Shown here: in pieces, positions 43,479-52,310 of the stretch | Numbering within the stretch: position 1 is the first letter of the stretch | How the letters are laid out: every line of letters starts with the position of its first letter | Assembly (NCBI RefSeq): GCF_003031265.1 | Contig: NZ_CP019966.1 | Coordinates: forward strand, 2,542,001 to 2,606,000 | Origin: Rhodopseudomonas palustris | GTDB taxonomy: Bacteria > Pseudomonadota > Alphaproteobacteria > Rhizobiales > Xanthobacteraceae | Direction: 5' to 3' | DNA length: 64,000 nucleotides | Translations under genes and position numbers: made by a program | Notes under the pieces: generated by a model | Told to the model about the DNA's origin: nothing | The model's input: the letters and a program-made list of their open reading frames with translations, nothing else | The model's database searches: none

Positions 43479-44650
43479 GGTTTGGCCACCTGCTTGGCGT
43501 TCGGCAGATGCTCATTGGCGATGGTCTCGCCGAACGGGCCGGTGTTGGCGCGCAGCGGTGTGACATTGCCCGCGTGCTGCGGCTTCACCAGCGGGAAGAC
43601 GAGCTCGGCAAACCGATAGGCTTCTTCGAGATGCGGGTATCCGGACAGAATGAAGGTGTCGATGCCGACCTCCTGGTATTCCTTAATCCGCGCGGCCACG
43701 GTCTGCGGATCGCCGACCAGCGCGGTGCCAGCGCCCCCCCGCACCAGACCGACGCCGGCCCAAAGATTGGGGCTGATCTCCAGCTTGTCGCGGCGGCCGC
43801 CGTGCAGCTCGGACATCCGCTGCTGACCGACCGAGTCCATTCGGGCGAACACCTTCTGCGCGGCGGCGATGGTGTCGTCGGTGACGTAGCGGATCAGATC
43901 GTCGGCTGCGGCCCAGGCAGCTTCGTTGGTCTCGCGAACGATCACGTGCAAGCGGATGCCGAACGACAGCTTGCGCCCGCGCGGCTCCGCCACCGCCCGG
44001 ACGCGATTGACTTTCTCGGCGACCTGCGCGGGCGGCTCGCCCCAGGTCAGATACTTGTCGACCGTGTCGGCTGCGACGTCGATGCCGGCGTCCGATGACC
44101 CTCCGAAATACAGTGGCGGGCGCGGGCTTTGCACCGGTGGGAACAGCAGCCGTCCATCCTCGATCGTGATGTGCTTTCCGGCGACGTTGACGGTCTTGCC
44201 GGACAACAGATCCGAATAGACGTTGAGGAATTCGCGGGTCACCTCGTAGCGCTCGTCGTGCGACAAGAACACGCCGTCGCCCTTGTTCTCGACCGGATCG
44301 CCGCCGGTGACGACGTTGACGAGAAGCCGGCCGCCAATCAAGCGGTCCAGCGTCGCGGTCATCCGAGCTGCGACGCTGGGCGACTGCAGGCCGGGGCGGA
44401 CGGCGACCAGGTAACGCAGCCTCTCGGTCAAAGGCGCCACCGCCGAGGCCACCACCCAGGAATCCTCGCAGCTCCGTCCGGTGGGCAGCAAAACGCCGAA
44501 ATAGCCGAGTTGATCGGCCGCTTGTGCGATCTGCCGGAGATAGCCGAAGTTGACGTCTCGGCCACCATTCGATGTTCCGAGATAGTGACCATCACCGTGG
44601 GTCGGAAGAAACCAAAGGAAGTTTGAAGATGTCGTCGGGAGGGCTGTCAT
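43475..44650 (-). CDS. ssuD: FMNH2-dependent alkanesulfonate monooxygenase
   Basis: This 391-residue luciferase-like flavin monooxygenase closely follows SsuD, with [14 protein letters not shown], a cysteine in [23 protein letters not shown] and [11 protein letters not shown]. It uses FMNH2 and oxygen to cleave C1-C10 alkanesulfonates to aldehyde and sulfite. The ATG at 44650 has the strong site caggag; a longer frame to 44725 reaches into the upstream ssuA. It needs a flavin reductase, provided at 41242. Confidence 0.94.
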   Translation of the reverse strand: MTALPTTSSNFLWFLPTHGDGHYLGTSNGGRDVNFGYLRQIAQAADQLGYFGVLLPTGRSCEDSWVVASAVAPLTERLRYLVAVRPGLQSPSVAARMTATLDRLIGGRLLVNVVTGGDPVENKGDGVFLSHDERYEVTREFLNVYSDLLSGKTVNVAGKHITIEDGRLLFPPVQSPRPPLYFGGSSDAGIDVAADTVDKYLTWGEPPAQVAEKVNRVRAVAEPRGRKLSFGIRLHVIVRETNEAAWAAADDLIRYVTDDTIAAAQKVFARMDSVGQQRMSELHGGRRDKLEISPNLWAGVGLVRGGAGTALVGDPQTVAARIKEYQEVGIDTFILSGYPHLEEAYRFAELVFPLVKPQHAGNVTPLRANTGPFGETIANEHLPNAKQVAKP

Positions 44651-44696
44651 GCGGCGTGCTCCTGGATTGTCCTGTCTTATTTTTGCGTTTGCCGGC

Positions 44697-45644
44697 TCAA
44701 GCCTGTGGCGGCCGCCACACCGCATCGCGCACCACGATCGGGCGGGGAATCAGGCCAAGCTGATGGAAACGGTCGGCGACGTCCTGCTGGGTCGAGACGA
44801 TCTCGTCCGTCACCGGCCCAACCACAAACGACGAGCGGTTTGCGGCGATCGTCTGGATGTCGAGCGGGATGCCTGTGACGGCACTGAGGGACTGAGCGAC
44901 GTCGCCGCGATGATCCTCAGCCCATCGCGCGGTCGCGCTGGTGACCTCGATGATCTGCTTGAGGATCAACGCATTTCGTTGAGCGAATTCACGGTTGGCG
45001 ATGTAGAACGAGTTGGTCCGGCCGACCTCGGAGGCATTGACCAGCACGCGCCCGTTCTGCTTCAGCTCGCCGATCGCGAAATACGGATCCCAGATCGACC
45101 AGGCATCGATGCTGCCTTGCGCGAACGCGGGCCCGGCGTCCGGCGGCGACAGGTACACCGGCGTGATGTCGCCATAGGTCAGGCCGGCCTTCTTGAGCGC
45201 CAGCAAGACGACGTTGTGGGCGCTCGATCCCTTTGTGAAGCCGATGCGCTTACCCTTGAGATCGGCGAGACTGCGGATCGGCGAATCCTTCGGAACCAGG
45301 ATGCCCTGACCGTTGGTAATCGGCTGACCGGCCGCGTAGACGATTGCAGCGCCAGCAGCCTGGGCAAAGATCGGCGGCGAGTCCCCGACGGCGCCGTAGT
45401 GAATGCTGCCGACGTTCATCGCCTCGAGCATCGGGGGACCGGAAGAGAATTCCAGCCATTTGATGCCGATATTCTGTCCGGCGAAGTGATCCTCCAGCGT
45501 CCGCCGTTGCCGCGCGATCACCAACACGCCGTTCTTCTGATAGCCGATGCGGATCTCGGTCAGCGGCTCGGCCGCGGCTGAGCGCGACAGAATCGGCAGC
45601 AAAGCGGCTCCGGCGGATAGCTGGAGAAATTGTCGGCGCTGCAT
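44697..45644 (-). CDS. ssuA: Aliphatic sulfonate ABC transporter substrate-binding protein
   Basis: This 315-residue protein starts at 45644 behind gagggagg. It has a short signal peptide ([15 protein letters not shown], cut near SAAAEP) and the SsuA pattern [41 protein letters not shown] and [10 protein letters not shown]. It heads the ssu operon. The sulfur source is presumed to be alkanesulfonates, but these proteins can also bind esters or thioethers. Confidence 0.92.
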   Translation of the reverse strand: MQRRQFLQLSAGAALLPILSRSAAAEPLTEIRIGYQKNGVLVIARQRRTLEDHFAGQNIGIKWLEFSSGPPMLEAMNVGSIHYGAVGDSPPIFAQAAGAAIVYAAGQPITNGQGILVPKDSPIRSLADLKGKRIGFTKGSSAHNVVLLALKKAGLTYGDITPVYLSPPDAGPAFAQGSIDAWSIWDPYFAIGELKQNGRVLVNASEVGRTNSFYIANREFAQRNALILKQIIEVTSATARWAEDHRGDVAQSLSAVTGIPLDIQTIAANRSSFVVGPVTDEIVSTQQDVADRFHQLGLIPRPIVVRDAVWRPPQA

Positions 45645-46084
45645 CTGGCCTCCCTCGTTGTTGGTTGGTCGCGAGGGATGATGGGAGGCCGGGGAGGCGG
45701 TGTCGAGCCGTTGGGAAAAATAGCAACGCCCGTGCTCAGACGGAGGCACAGGCGGAGGTAAAATCCTCTGTTTGGGCCGAAGGCGGAATGGTTGTTCTCG
45801 TGCGAACGATCGCAGTTGATCCCCAGGAGAGGGAACTTAGTTGCGGCCGTTCCTCCCGAGACAAGCTAGTTACAACGCAGGTCCAGACCGCCGACGGGTG
45901 ATGAGCGCCGAGAGCTATCTGCAATTAGTTACCTTGTTAGATCAACTGTTCTGCTGAGCCGATCAGGTCCGTCATAAACAACCTCTAAACGGCGTCATCT
46001 TCAGAATTGTCGGCGGGATAAGGTTCGAGGATGATTTGCGGACCGCCTGATGGCCTCCGGTGCCGTGGCGCAATCACGGATGAG
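45645..46084. other. Divergent intergenic region between ssuA and the third nitrogenase-like cluster
   Basis: These 440 bases hold no clear gene. They must carry the promoters of the ssu operon (minus) and of the radical SAM/H/D/K operon (plus). Two TTAGTT copies are present (45837-45842, 45925-45930), the second in the AT-rich stretch gcaattagttaccttgttag. Confidence 0.5.
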
Positions 46085-47308
46085 ATGTATATGCCGACAG
46101 TTAGCGAGTTGAAGGAAGGACTTTGGCGCGAACTGGCGCTCAAGGCAGAACTTGGCATCAACGGCGTTGCAATCAGCGGCGAGGCACTCGATTTCGTCCA
46201 GCCCGGCATCAAGGCCCAGGAGCAGGTGCATTGCCTGTTCGAGATGGATTTCGAAACCCACACGGTCGAGCTGCCGTCGCATTTTTATCTGCCGCTCGGG
46301 CTGAGTGTCCCGTTCCGCTGGAATCCAAAATCGGGCTATCGAGTCGATCTGCTCGGCGATCGGACGGTGCTGATCGATGGCAGTGAGGTGATCGCCGAGA
46401 TCCGATTTCGTGAGCGTCCGGCATTCTATGGCGCCAAGACGTCGGATGGGATCGAGATGGCGCAGATTGGTGCGCACTACGCCGACCGGCACCTGTTCGT
46501 GGTCTATAGCAACGAGTGCTCGTACAAGGACAAGGGCGAAGATTGCCTGTTCTGCAACATCAATTACACCAAGGACGTGTACGGCGACAAAGGTGGGGTG
46601 TTCTGGAAGAACGCGAGGCAGATCGGCGAGACGGCGGCGCGCGCCTACAACGACGGTGCGATCGATCACCTGACGGTCAGCGGTGGCGTGATCCCTGAGC
46701 GCCGTGAACTTGAATACTACCTCGACGTCGCGGAAGCCATTCAGCAGCACACCGGGCTCGACGATTTCAACGGCACCGCGACGATTGCTGCGCCGCTCGA
46801 TCTGCGCAATCTCGATCGTTTCAAGGAGGCCGGCTATCGCACCACGGCCATGAACATCGAGATCTGGGACAAGGGGATCTATGATGCGATCTGCCCCGGC
46901 AAGGCGCGCGGCGGTGGCGGTTGGGAGCACTGGGTCAAGGCGCTCGAATATGCTGTGACCGTGTTCGGTCATGGCAGAGTGCGCTCCAACATCGTCGCCG
47001 GAATCGAGCCGAAGCGCAGTACGCTGGCCGGGCTGGAGTATCTGGCGTCCAAGGGGGTGGTCGGGACGTTCGCGGTTTGGTGTCCGAACCCCGGCTCGGA
47101 GCTCGAAGGCCACCGTTGTCCGGAGCCGGGCTGGTACCTCGATCTCGCGCACAAACTGGTCGCGATCTGGAAGAAGAACGGCATCACCTACCAGCACGTG
47201 TTCGACAGCAACGCCTCGTCCGACACATTGCAGCACGACATCTACCGGATCGAGGACGAGACGTTGCCGATTTTCGGCACTGCCAGGCAGCTCGAACCCG
47301 CCGAGTGA
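46085..47308 (+). CDS. Radical SAM protein with unusual C-x8-C-x2-C motif, third nitrogenase-like cluster
   Basis: This is a protein of about 407 residues. Cys145, Cys154 and Cys157 ([14 protein letters not shown]) take the place of the usual C-x3-C-x2-C cluster site. Downstream are [13 protein letters not shown], a TIM-barrel-like series ([25 protein letters not shown]) and a conserved-looking [18 protein letters not shown]. It is unlike the NifB-like protein at 23808. An SAM-dependent maturation or substrate-radical reaction is likely; the substrate is unknown. The start is uncertain: 46031, 46085 and 46091 are all possible. It lies 43 bases before the Fe protein gene. Confidence 0.8.
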   Translation: MYMPTVSELKEGLWRELALKAELGINGVAISGEALDFVQPGIKAQEQVHCLFEMDFETHTVELPSHFYLPLGLSVPFRWNPKSGYRVDLLGDRTVLIDGSEVIAEIRFRERPAFYGAKTSDGIEMAQIGAHYADRHLFVVYSNECSYKDKGEDCLFCNINYTKDVYGDKGGVFWKNARQIGETAARAYNDGAIDHLTVSGGVIPERRELEYYLDVAEAIQQHTGLDDFNGTATIAAPLDLRNLDRFKEAGYRTTAMNIEIWDKGIYDAICPGKARGGGGWEHWVKALEYAVTVFGHGRVRSNIVAGIEPKRSTLAGLEYLASKGVVGTFAVWCPNPGSELEGHRCPEPGWYLDLAHKLVAIWKKNGITYQHVFDSNASSDTLQHDIYRIEDETLPIFGTARQLEPAE

Positions 47309-47351
47309 GCTGCGTCGTCACCTCTTCACCGCTGAGCACAACGGGGTTTTC

Positions 47352-48224
47352 GTGAGCACCAATAAGCCCAAGCACATCGCCATCTATGGCAAGGGAGGCA
47401 TCGGCAAGTCGACCACGACGTCGAACATCAGTGCGGCGCTTGCGGAGGCGGGGCATCGCGTGATCCAGATCGGCTGCGATCCGAAGAGCGACTCGACGAC
47501 GATCCTGCGGGGTGGCGAGGATCTAACGACCGTGCTGGACAGCCTGCGGGATAGCGGCCGGCCGACCATCGCGGACGTGTCAGCGATCGGGTTCGGCGGT
47601 GTACTCTGCATCGAGGCCGGCGGGCCGGTGCCTGGAGTGGGCTGCGCGGGGCGCGGCATCAACGCCGCGGTCGATTTGCTCCATGAACTGAAACTGTTCG
47701 AGGAATTCAAGCCGGATTACGTGTTGTACGATGTGCTCGGCGACGTGGTGTGCGGCGGCTTCGCGGTGCCGATCCGCAGTGGCATCGCCGAATCCGCCTT
47801 CGTCGTGACGTCGTCGGATTTCATGGCGATCTTCGCGGCCAACAATCTGTTCAAGGCGATCAGCAAATACGCACCTTCGGGCGGCGCGCGGCTTGGCGGC
47901 GTGATCGCCAACAGCATCCAGACGCCCTATGCGAGTGCGCTGATCGACGATTTCGCCTCGCGAACAGGAACGAACGTGGTGGGCTACGTGCCGCGCTCGC
48001 TGACGGTGGCACAGAGCGAACTGTACGGCCAGACCGTGATCGAAGCGGCACCGGCTTCAGAGCAGGCTGACGTGTACCGTCAGCTCGCGCGGCACATCGC
48101 AGGCGATCATCCGGTGTCGATCCCCAAGCCTCTCAACGCCCCAGCGTTGAAGCAATGGGCCAAACAATGGGGTGACCGTGTGTTCGGCGGCGCGGCGGAG
48201 CGTCGGCTCGCCGAGGTGGTGTGA
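47352..48224 (+). CDS. Nitrogenase-like Fe protein of the third cluster
   Basis: This 290-residue NifH homologue has the P-loop GKGGIGKS (13-20), GCDPKSDST (41-49) and cluster cysteines 98 (PGVGCAGRG) and 134 (GDVVCGGFA). All elements needed for an ATP-driven electron donor are intact. The GTG at 47352 is used; the longer frame from 46971 lies inside the radical SAM gene and is not coding. It is close to the Fe protein at 22887 but keeps the cysteine that protein lost. It is followed after one base by the D-like gene, so this cluster has its own dedicated reductase. Confidence 0.9.
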   Translation: MSTNKPKHIAIYGKGGIGKSTTTSNISAALAEAGHRVIQIGCDPKSDSTTILRGGEDLTTVLDSLRDSGRPTIADVSAIGFGGVLCIEAGGPVPGVGCAGRGINAAVDLLHELKLFEEFKPDYVLYDVLGDVVCGGFAVPIRSGIAESAFVVTSSDFMAIFAANNLFKAISKYAPSGGARLGGVIANSIQTPYASALIDDFASRTGTNVVGYVPRSLTVAQSELYGQTVIEAAPASEQADVYRQLARHIAGDHPVSIPKPLNAPALKQWAKQWGDRVFGGAAERRLAEVV

Positions 48225-48225
48225 G

Positions 48226-49584
48226 GTGGAGAAGGCACTTCAGCCGCCGACCCGGGAACGGAGGCTCAATGGCGTCAGCGCCTATTTGGGCGACGTCGCG
48301 TCCTTGATCGCTGAACTCGAAGCCGGGCCACCTGCGTCGCGGATTCGGACGTTCTCACAAGTTGCTAGCGACGATGTGTCGATCGCGTTGCGCGTTCTGG
48401 CAGACGTGGAAGGGCTGGGGATCGTCGTCCACGGTGCGCGGGGCTGCGCCGGCGCGCTGGTGCGCAGCCGCCCGGGCCGTCCATGGGCGGTCACCAACCT
48501 CGATCAGCGCGACACCATTCTCGGCGCTGACGGAAATCTCGCTCGGACGCTGCGTCGGTTGCATCAACGTCATCACCCCTGGGGAATTGTCGTGGTGGCA
48601 ACGCCCGTCGTTGCGATCAATAACGACGACATCCAGGCGGTGGCTCAAGAGCTGAGTGATGAACTCGGCATCCCAGTCGTCGAGCTGCGGACGGATGGAT
48701 TCCGTTCGCGGATCGGTGCTACCGGCTACGATATTGCGAGCGCGGCTCTGGCGTCCCTGATGCCACCACAGCACGGCCGTCGGCGCGACCTGATCAATCT
48801 GCTGGCTTTTGAGCGGGGCCCTGGCCTCACTGCTGTGGCGCAACAGCTTGCCGGGCTTGGGCTCGAGGTCAATCTTGTGCCGGCCGGCGCCGGCCGGGAA
48901 GCGTTCGCCAAGGCGGCGCAGGCGGTCCTCAGCGTCGCGGTTTTTCAGGACGAGTCTGACGTGCTCCGCCGCGAACTCGACCGGCTTCACCGGGTGCCGT
49001 TCCTGCATCTGCCGCCGCCGATCGGCGCCTTGGGTGCGCGGCGGTTTGTCGAAGCCGTCGCCGAGGCGACCGAGCGACCGCTGCCGATCAGGATCGACGA
49101 TCGCGTCAGCGCCGACCTGCTGGAAGACCGCCGTGTGGTGATTGCGCTGCCGCCATCTCAGGCGTTGGCGATCGCTGAGCTTGTGGTGCAGTTCGGTGGC
49201 CGGATTGCTGGGATCAGCGTCGACTGGATCGACAGCCTTCATGTCGAGGGGCTCAAGGCTCTGACCAATGCGGCGACCGTGGCCTTGCATGTCGGAGCAG
49301 GGCAGGCCTTTGAACTGGTGAACTGGCTCGGCAAGATCGAGCCGGACCTGCTGATCGGAACGCCGGCAGTCGCGGCGACTGCGACCCGCGCCGGGATTAC
49401 TGCGGTCGCAATCGAAGGCGACGATTTGCTCGGGGCGGCCGGAGAGACAAAGCTTGCAACCCGCATCGGCCGGGCGCTGGCCGCACGGCAGAATGGTTTT
49501 ACGGCCGGGCTCGGGACGTCCGCGTATCGCGCAGGTTGGCTGAAGCGCAGCCCGGACTGGCACATCAAGCGTGAGGTGAGATGA
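48226..49584 (+). CDS. Degenerate nitrogenase-like D subunit with a single cysteine
   Basis: This 452-residue protein aligns by pattern with the MarD/NifD family: HGARGCAGAL in place of HSPIGCAAS, ATPVVAINNDDI in place of ATSCATGIIGDDV, and VVELRTDGFRSRIGATGYD in place of the EGFKSKHWSSG block. It has one cysteine in all (Cys74). The first and third P-cluster cysteines and the cofactor cysteine (SVAVFQDESDVL where MarD has TFCYSV) are gone. The GTG at 48226 lies one base after the Fe-protein stop. It probably contributes one ligand to a shared [4Fe-4S] cluster with the K-like partner. No bound cofactor is expected. Confidence 0.82.
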   Translation: MEKALQPPTRERRLNGVSAYLGDVASLIAELEAGPPASRIRTFSQVASDDVSIALRVLADVEGLGIVVHGARGCAGALVRSRPGRPWAVTNLDQRDTILGADGNLARTLRRLHQRHHPWGIVVVATPVVAINNDDIQAVAQELSDELGIPVVELRTDGFRSRIGATGYDIASAALASLMPPQHGRRRDLINLLAFERGPGLTAVAQQLAGLGLEVNLVPAGAGREAFAKAAQAVLSVAVFQDESDVLRRELDRLHRVPFLHLPPPIGALGARRFVEAVAEATERPLPIRIDDRVSADLLEDRRVVIALPPSQALAIAELVVQFGGRIAGISVDWIDSLHVEGLKALTNAATVALHVGAGQAFELVNWLGKIEPDLLIGTPAVAATATRAGITAVAIEGDDLLGAAGETKLATRIGRALAARQNGFTAGLGTSAYRAGWLKRSPDWHIKREVR

Positions 49585-50831
49585 TGGCGGCGCATCTGAT
49601 GCGACCACGCGCCGGTTGCGCGCTGCATGGCGCGCTTTACGCCGCAACCGCGATCGATGGCGTGACTCCGCTCGTCCATGCGACACCCGGCTGTGGTGTG
49701 CAAGCCGGACTGTGGCAGGATGTCGGTGGTTGCGGCGTGTCGTGGCCGACGTCCAATCTGTCGGAGAAGCACATTGTGTTTGGCGGCGCGTCGCGGTTGC
49801 GCGAGCAGATCAAGAATACGCGCGGCGTGGTGTCGAGCGAAATCACCGTGGTTCTGACCGGGTGCCCGGCCGAGATGATCGGCGACGACGTCGAGGCGAT
49901 GGCGCAAGAGGCGCGGGACGCCGGGGACGAGGTGCTCGACCTGGCGACTGCTGGATTTCGCGGCTCGGCCTATCATGGCTATCAATCTTTCCTGCAGGCG
50001 GCTGTTGAGCGAACGGTCGCTCCGGGAGTGACCCGAGCCGGCCTGGTCAACATTCTCGGTCCCGTCCCGCATCAGGATGCGACGTGGCTGGCGGAGATCG
50101 AGGAATTGTCTCGGCTGATCGCCGGTGTCGGCCTGATCCCGAACCCGATATTCGGTCCGTTCGGGGGGCTATCGAGCCTGCGGGCGACCGCACAGGCCGA
50201 ACTAAGCGTCTCGTTGTCGCCGTGGGGCGGGGCGGCGGTCCGTGCGCTTGATGACCGCTTCGGCATTCCCTGGATCGAAAGCGCGGGATTGCCCGTTGGC
50301 GCCGCGGCGACAGGCGCGCTGCTGGAAAGGATCGTCGCTGCCGCTGGTGAGGTGGACGATGCGGCGGCGCGGATCTTCATCGACCGCGAGCGGCAGCGCG
50401 AGGCGTACTTCATCGACCGGCTGCTGGAGACGCTCTATCGACAAGGCGGTGCCCGCAGCTTTGCCGTTGCCTTGCCGAGTCTGCACGCGGGAGGCATCGT
50501 TCGGTTTCTCAGCCGGACCCTCGGTTGGTCGCCGGCCGCGATCGTCGTCACCGACAATCCGCCCGCGGAGCATCGCAGCACGCTCGAGGATGAGCTGCCC
50601 ATCGTTCACTACAGCGAAGACGACGACGAGATCGCCGCACTTATCGGGAGCAGTGGCGCGGAGATCGTGTTCGGCAGCTCCCTGGAGCGAGCGGTCGCTG
50701 ACCGCCTCGCAGTGCCGTTGATCGAATGCGCCGCGCCGACCCGCCGCCTGAGCCTGACAAGTGGCTTCGGCGGCTCTCGCGGCGGTCTGACGTTGCTGGA
50801 GGCGATCGTGACGGCGTCGGATCAAGCGTAG
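49581..50831 (+). CDS. Nitrogenase-like K subunit of the third cluster, three cluster cysteines kept
   Basis: This 416-residue NifK/MarK-like protein keeps Cys13 (RAGCALHG), Cys38 (TPGCGVQAG) and Cys95 (TGCPAEMIGDD), with an extra Cys51. Further blocks match MarK (RGSAYHGYQSF, SLSPWGGAAVRALDDRFGIPW). It has no cysteine at the position of a cofactor ligand. With the one-cysteine D partner it gives a 3+1 ligand set, as in NifEN and the dark-operative protochlorophyllide and chlorophyllide reductases. The ATG overlaps the D stop. It is shorter than MarK (459-463) and could be a reductase for an unknown organic substrate or a cofactor scaffold. Confidence 0.84.
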   Translation: MMAAHLMRPRAGCALHGALYAATAIDGVTPLVHATPGCGVQAGLWQDVGGCGVSWPTSNLSEKHIVFGGASRLREQIKNTRGVVSSEITVVLTGCPAEMIGDDVEAMAQEARDAGDEVLDLATAGFRGSAYHGYQSFLQAAVERTVAPGVTRAGLVNILGPVPHQDATWLAEIEELSRLIAGVGLIPNPIFGPFGGLSSLRATAQAELSVSLSPWGGAAVRALDDRFGIPWIESAGLPVGAAATGALLERIVAAAGEVDDAAARIFIDRERQREAYFIDRLLETLYRQGGARSFAVALPSLHAGGIVRFLSRTLGWSPAAIVVTDNPPAEHRSTLEDELPIVHYSEDDDEIAALIGSSGAEIVFGSSLERAVADRLAVPLIECAAPTRRLSLTSGFGGSRGGLTLLEAIVTASDQA

Positions 50832-50991
50832 GGAGCGCCCCGCGGAACTGACCGTCCACCATCACGACGTTGCCGTCCGACCGATTGATGGGCATCTGTC
50901 TGACGATCAGCAGGGAGATGGGTAAACTCTCCAGGAGCCGCGGCGGCGTCGACGTCGCGGCGTTTGTTGCATTCGTCAGGTGGTTCGTTGG

Positions 50992-51978
50992 TCAGGCCAA
51001 TGCCTGGTCGAAGCTGCGGTCCCAGAAAGGCTTGACATCTACCGGTGCGTCGAACACGCCAATCTTGGTGAACACGTCAGCGACGTCCTGATGGCTTTGA
51101 ACCGCTGCATCGCTGTTGGCGATCAGGCTGTAATCCTGGCTGCGATTGTTGAACAGGTCGAGAATGGCCTCGACCGGAACCCCGGTATCGCGCGACTGGG
51201 CTTCCGCATAGGTCGGGTAGTTCGCATTGCTCCAGGCATAGGCCTTCTGCAGCCGCAGGAGAAAGTCTGCAAGCGCAGCGTGCCGCAGCGGGTCGTCAAT
51301 CGCGGAAGGATTGGCCGAGATCAGGAAGTTTCCTGAAAGATAGCCGACGCCTGTCTTCAGGGTACGGGCCCCGTATTTGGAGCGGGCGAGTTGGCCATTG
51401 TAACCCCAGATCGCCCATGCATCGAGGTCACCACGGGCGAAGGCAGACAGGCCGTCGGTGGGCGCAAGGTGGGTCGCCTTGATGTCGCCAAAGGACAGAC
51501 CGGCTTCAGCCAGCTGCTTGTAGAGATAATAGTGAGACGTCGTTCCCCGAACGTAGCCGACGCGCTTCCCCTTGAGGTCGGCCACGCGATGGATGTCTGA
51601 ATCTTTCTGAACGAACGTGCCCTGATTGTTGAGATCCTCGCGATACACCGCGATGAATTTCACGCGTGCTTTGGACTTTACCCCGAACGCTGCCGAAGTT
51701 TCGCTGCCCGAACCCAGGTCGAGCGCGTCGACGTTGATGCCTTCGATGTGCTGGACGCCGGAGTTGAACTCCTTCCAATCGATCTTGTAGGGCGTTGCGG
51801 CGAGGCCTGCCGTTTCCAGCAAGGTCTTGTGCAGCCCCTTGTAGAAGGCAATCCGCAGCGTGACCCCGGAGAGATCGGTTGGGGTGGCGGCTCGTGCGCT
51901 TGCTGTGCCCAGCAACCCGGAGAACCCAAGACCCGCGCTGGCTTGCAACAAACGGCGACGCGACATGCCAATCGACAT
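50992..51978 (-). CDS. ABC transporter substrate-binding protein, sulfonate/nitrate/taurine type
   Basis: This 328-residue protein has a twin-arginine-like leader (MSRRRLLQASAGLG) and the SsuA-type pattern TLRIAFYKG, LDLGSGSETSAAFG, LKGKRVGYVRGTTSHYY and GDLDAWAIWGYNG. No permease or ATPase gene is next to it. It may therefore use the ssu or ssuBC units on either side. The start at 51978 has agagg eight bases upstream; a TTG one codon before and an ATG at 51966 are also possible. It converges on the third nitrogenase-like cluster. Confidence 0.88.
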   Translation of the reverse strand: MSIGMSRRRLLQASAGLGFSGLLGTASARAATPTDLSGVTLRIAFYKGLHKTLLETAGLAATPYKIDWKEFNSGVQHIEGINVDALDLGSGSETSAAFGVKSKARVKFIAVYREDLNNQGTFVQKDSDIHRVADLKGKRVGYVRGTTSHYYLYKQLAEAGLSFGDIKATHLAPTDGLSAFARGDLDAWAIWGYNGQLARSKYGARTLKTGVGYLSGNFLISANPSAIDDPLRHAALADFLLRLQKAYAWSNANYPTYAEAQSRDTGVPVEAILDLFNNRSQDYSLIANSDAAVQSHQDVADVFTKIGVFDAPVDVKPFWDRSFDQALA

Positions 51979-52310
51979 CAAACGACCTCTGACGTTTTGG
52001 AATCAGTCCTGAAGGGCGGTGTCCACGACACGGTCGTCGCGATCACCGAGTGAACGCGATGCTGACCAAGTCGATCAGCATTATCAACTATCCGGCAAAC
52101 AAAACGATGAGGAGCACGCGGGCGAGTGCTTTTGCAGAAATTCGTTTCGACAGTCGGCCGAGGCGTAGGCGAAGTTGCCGCTCACGGCAAAGCGCTGAGG
52201 TCCGTACTGAGTCCCCGCGATCATCGCTCGATTGACATCCGAATTGATTTCGAGCAATCCGCGCACCGTTCTTTATCCAACTGCTGACAACCGCTTTCCG
52301 ACGGACTCCG
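51979..52310. other. Divergent intergenic region, 332 bases
   Basis: It lies between the orphan binding-protein gene and the GMC oxidoreductase. I see no gene or clear hairpin. AT-rich DNA around 52075-52110 is the likeliest promoter area. Confidence 0.45.

Noticed and set aside
46971..47351. N-terminal extension of the third-set Fe protein
   Set aside because: It overlaps the radical SAM gene out of phase. A GTG at 47352 puts the P-loop at residues 13-20, as in NifH.
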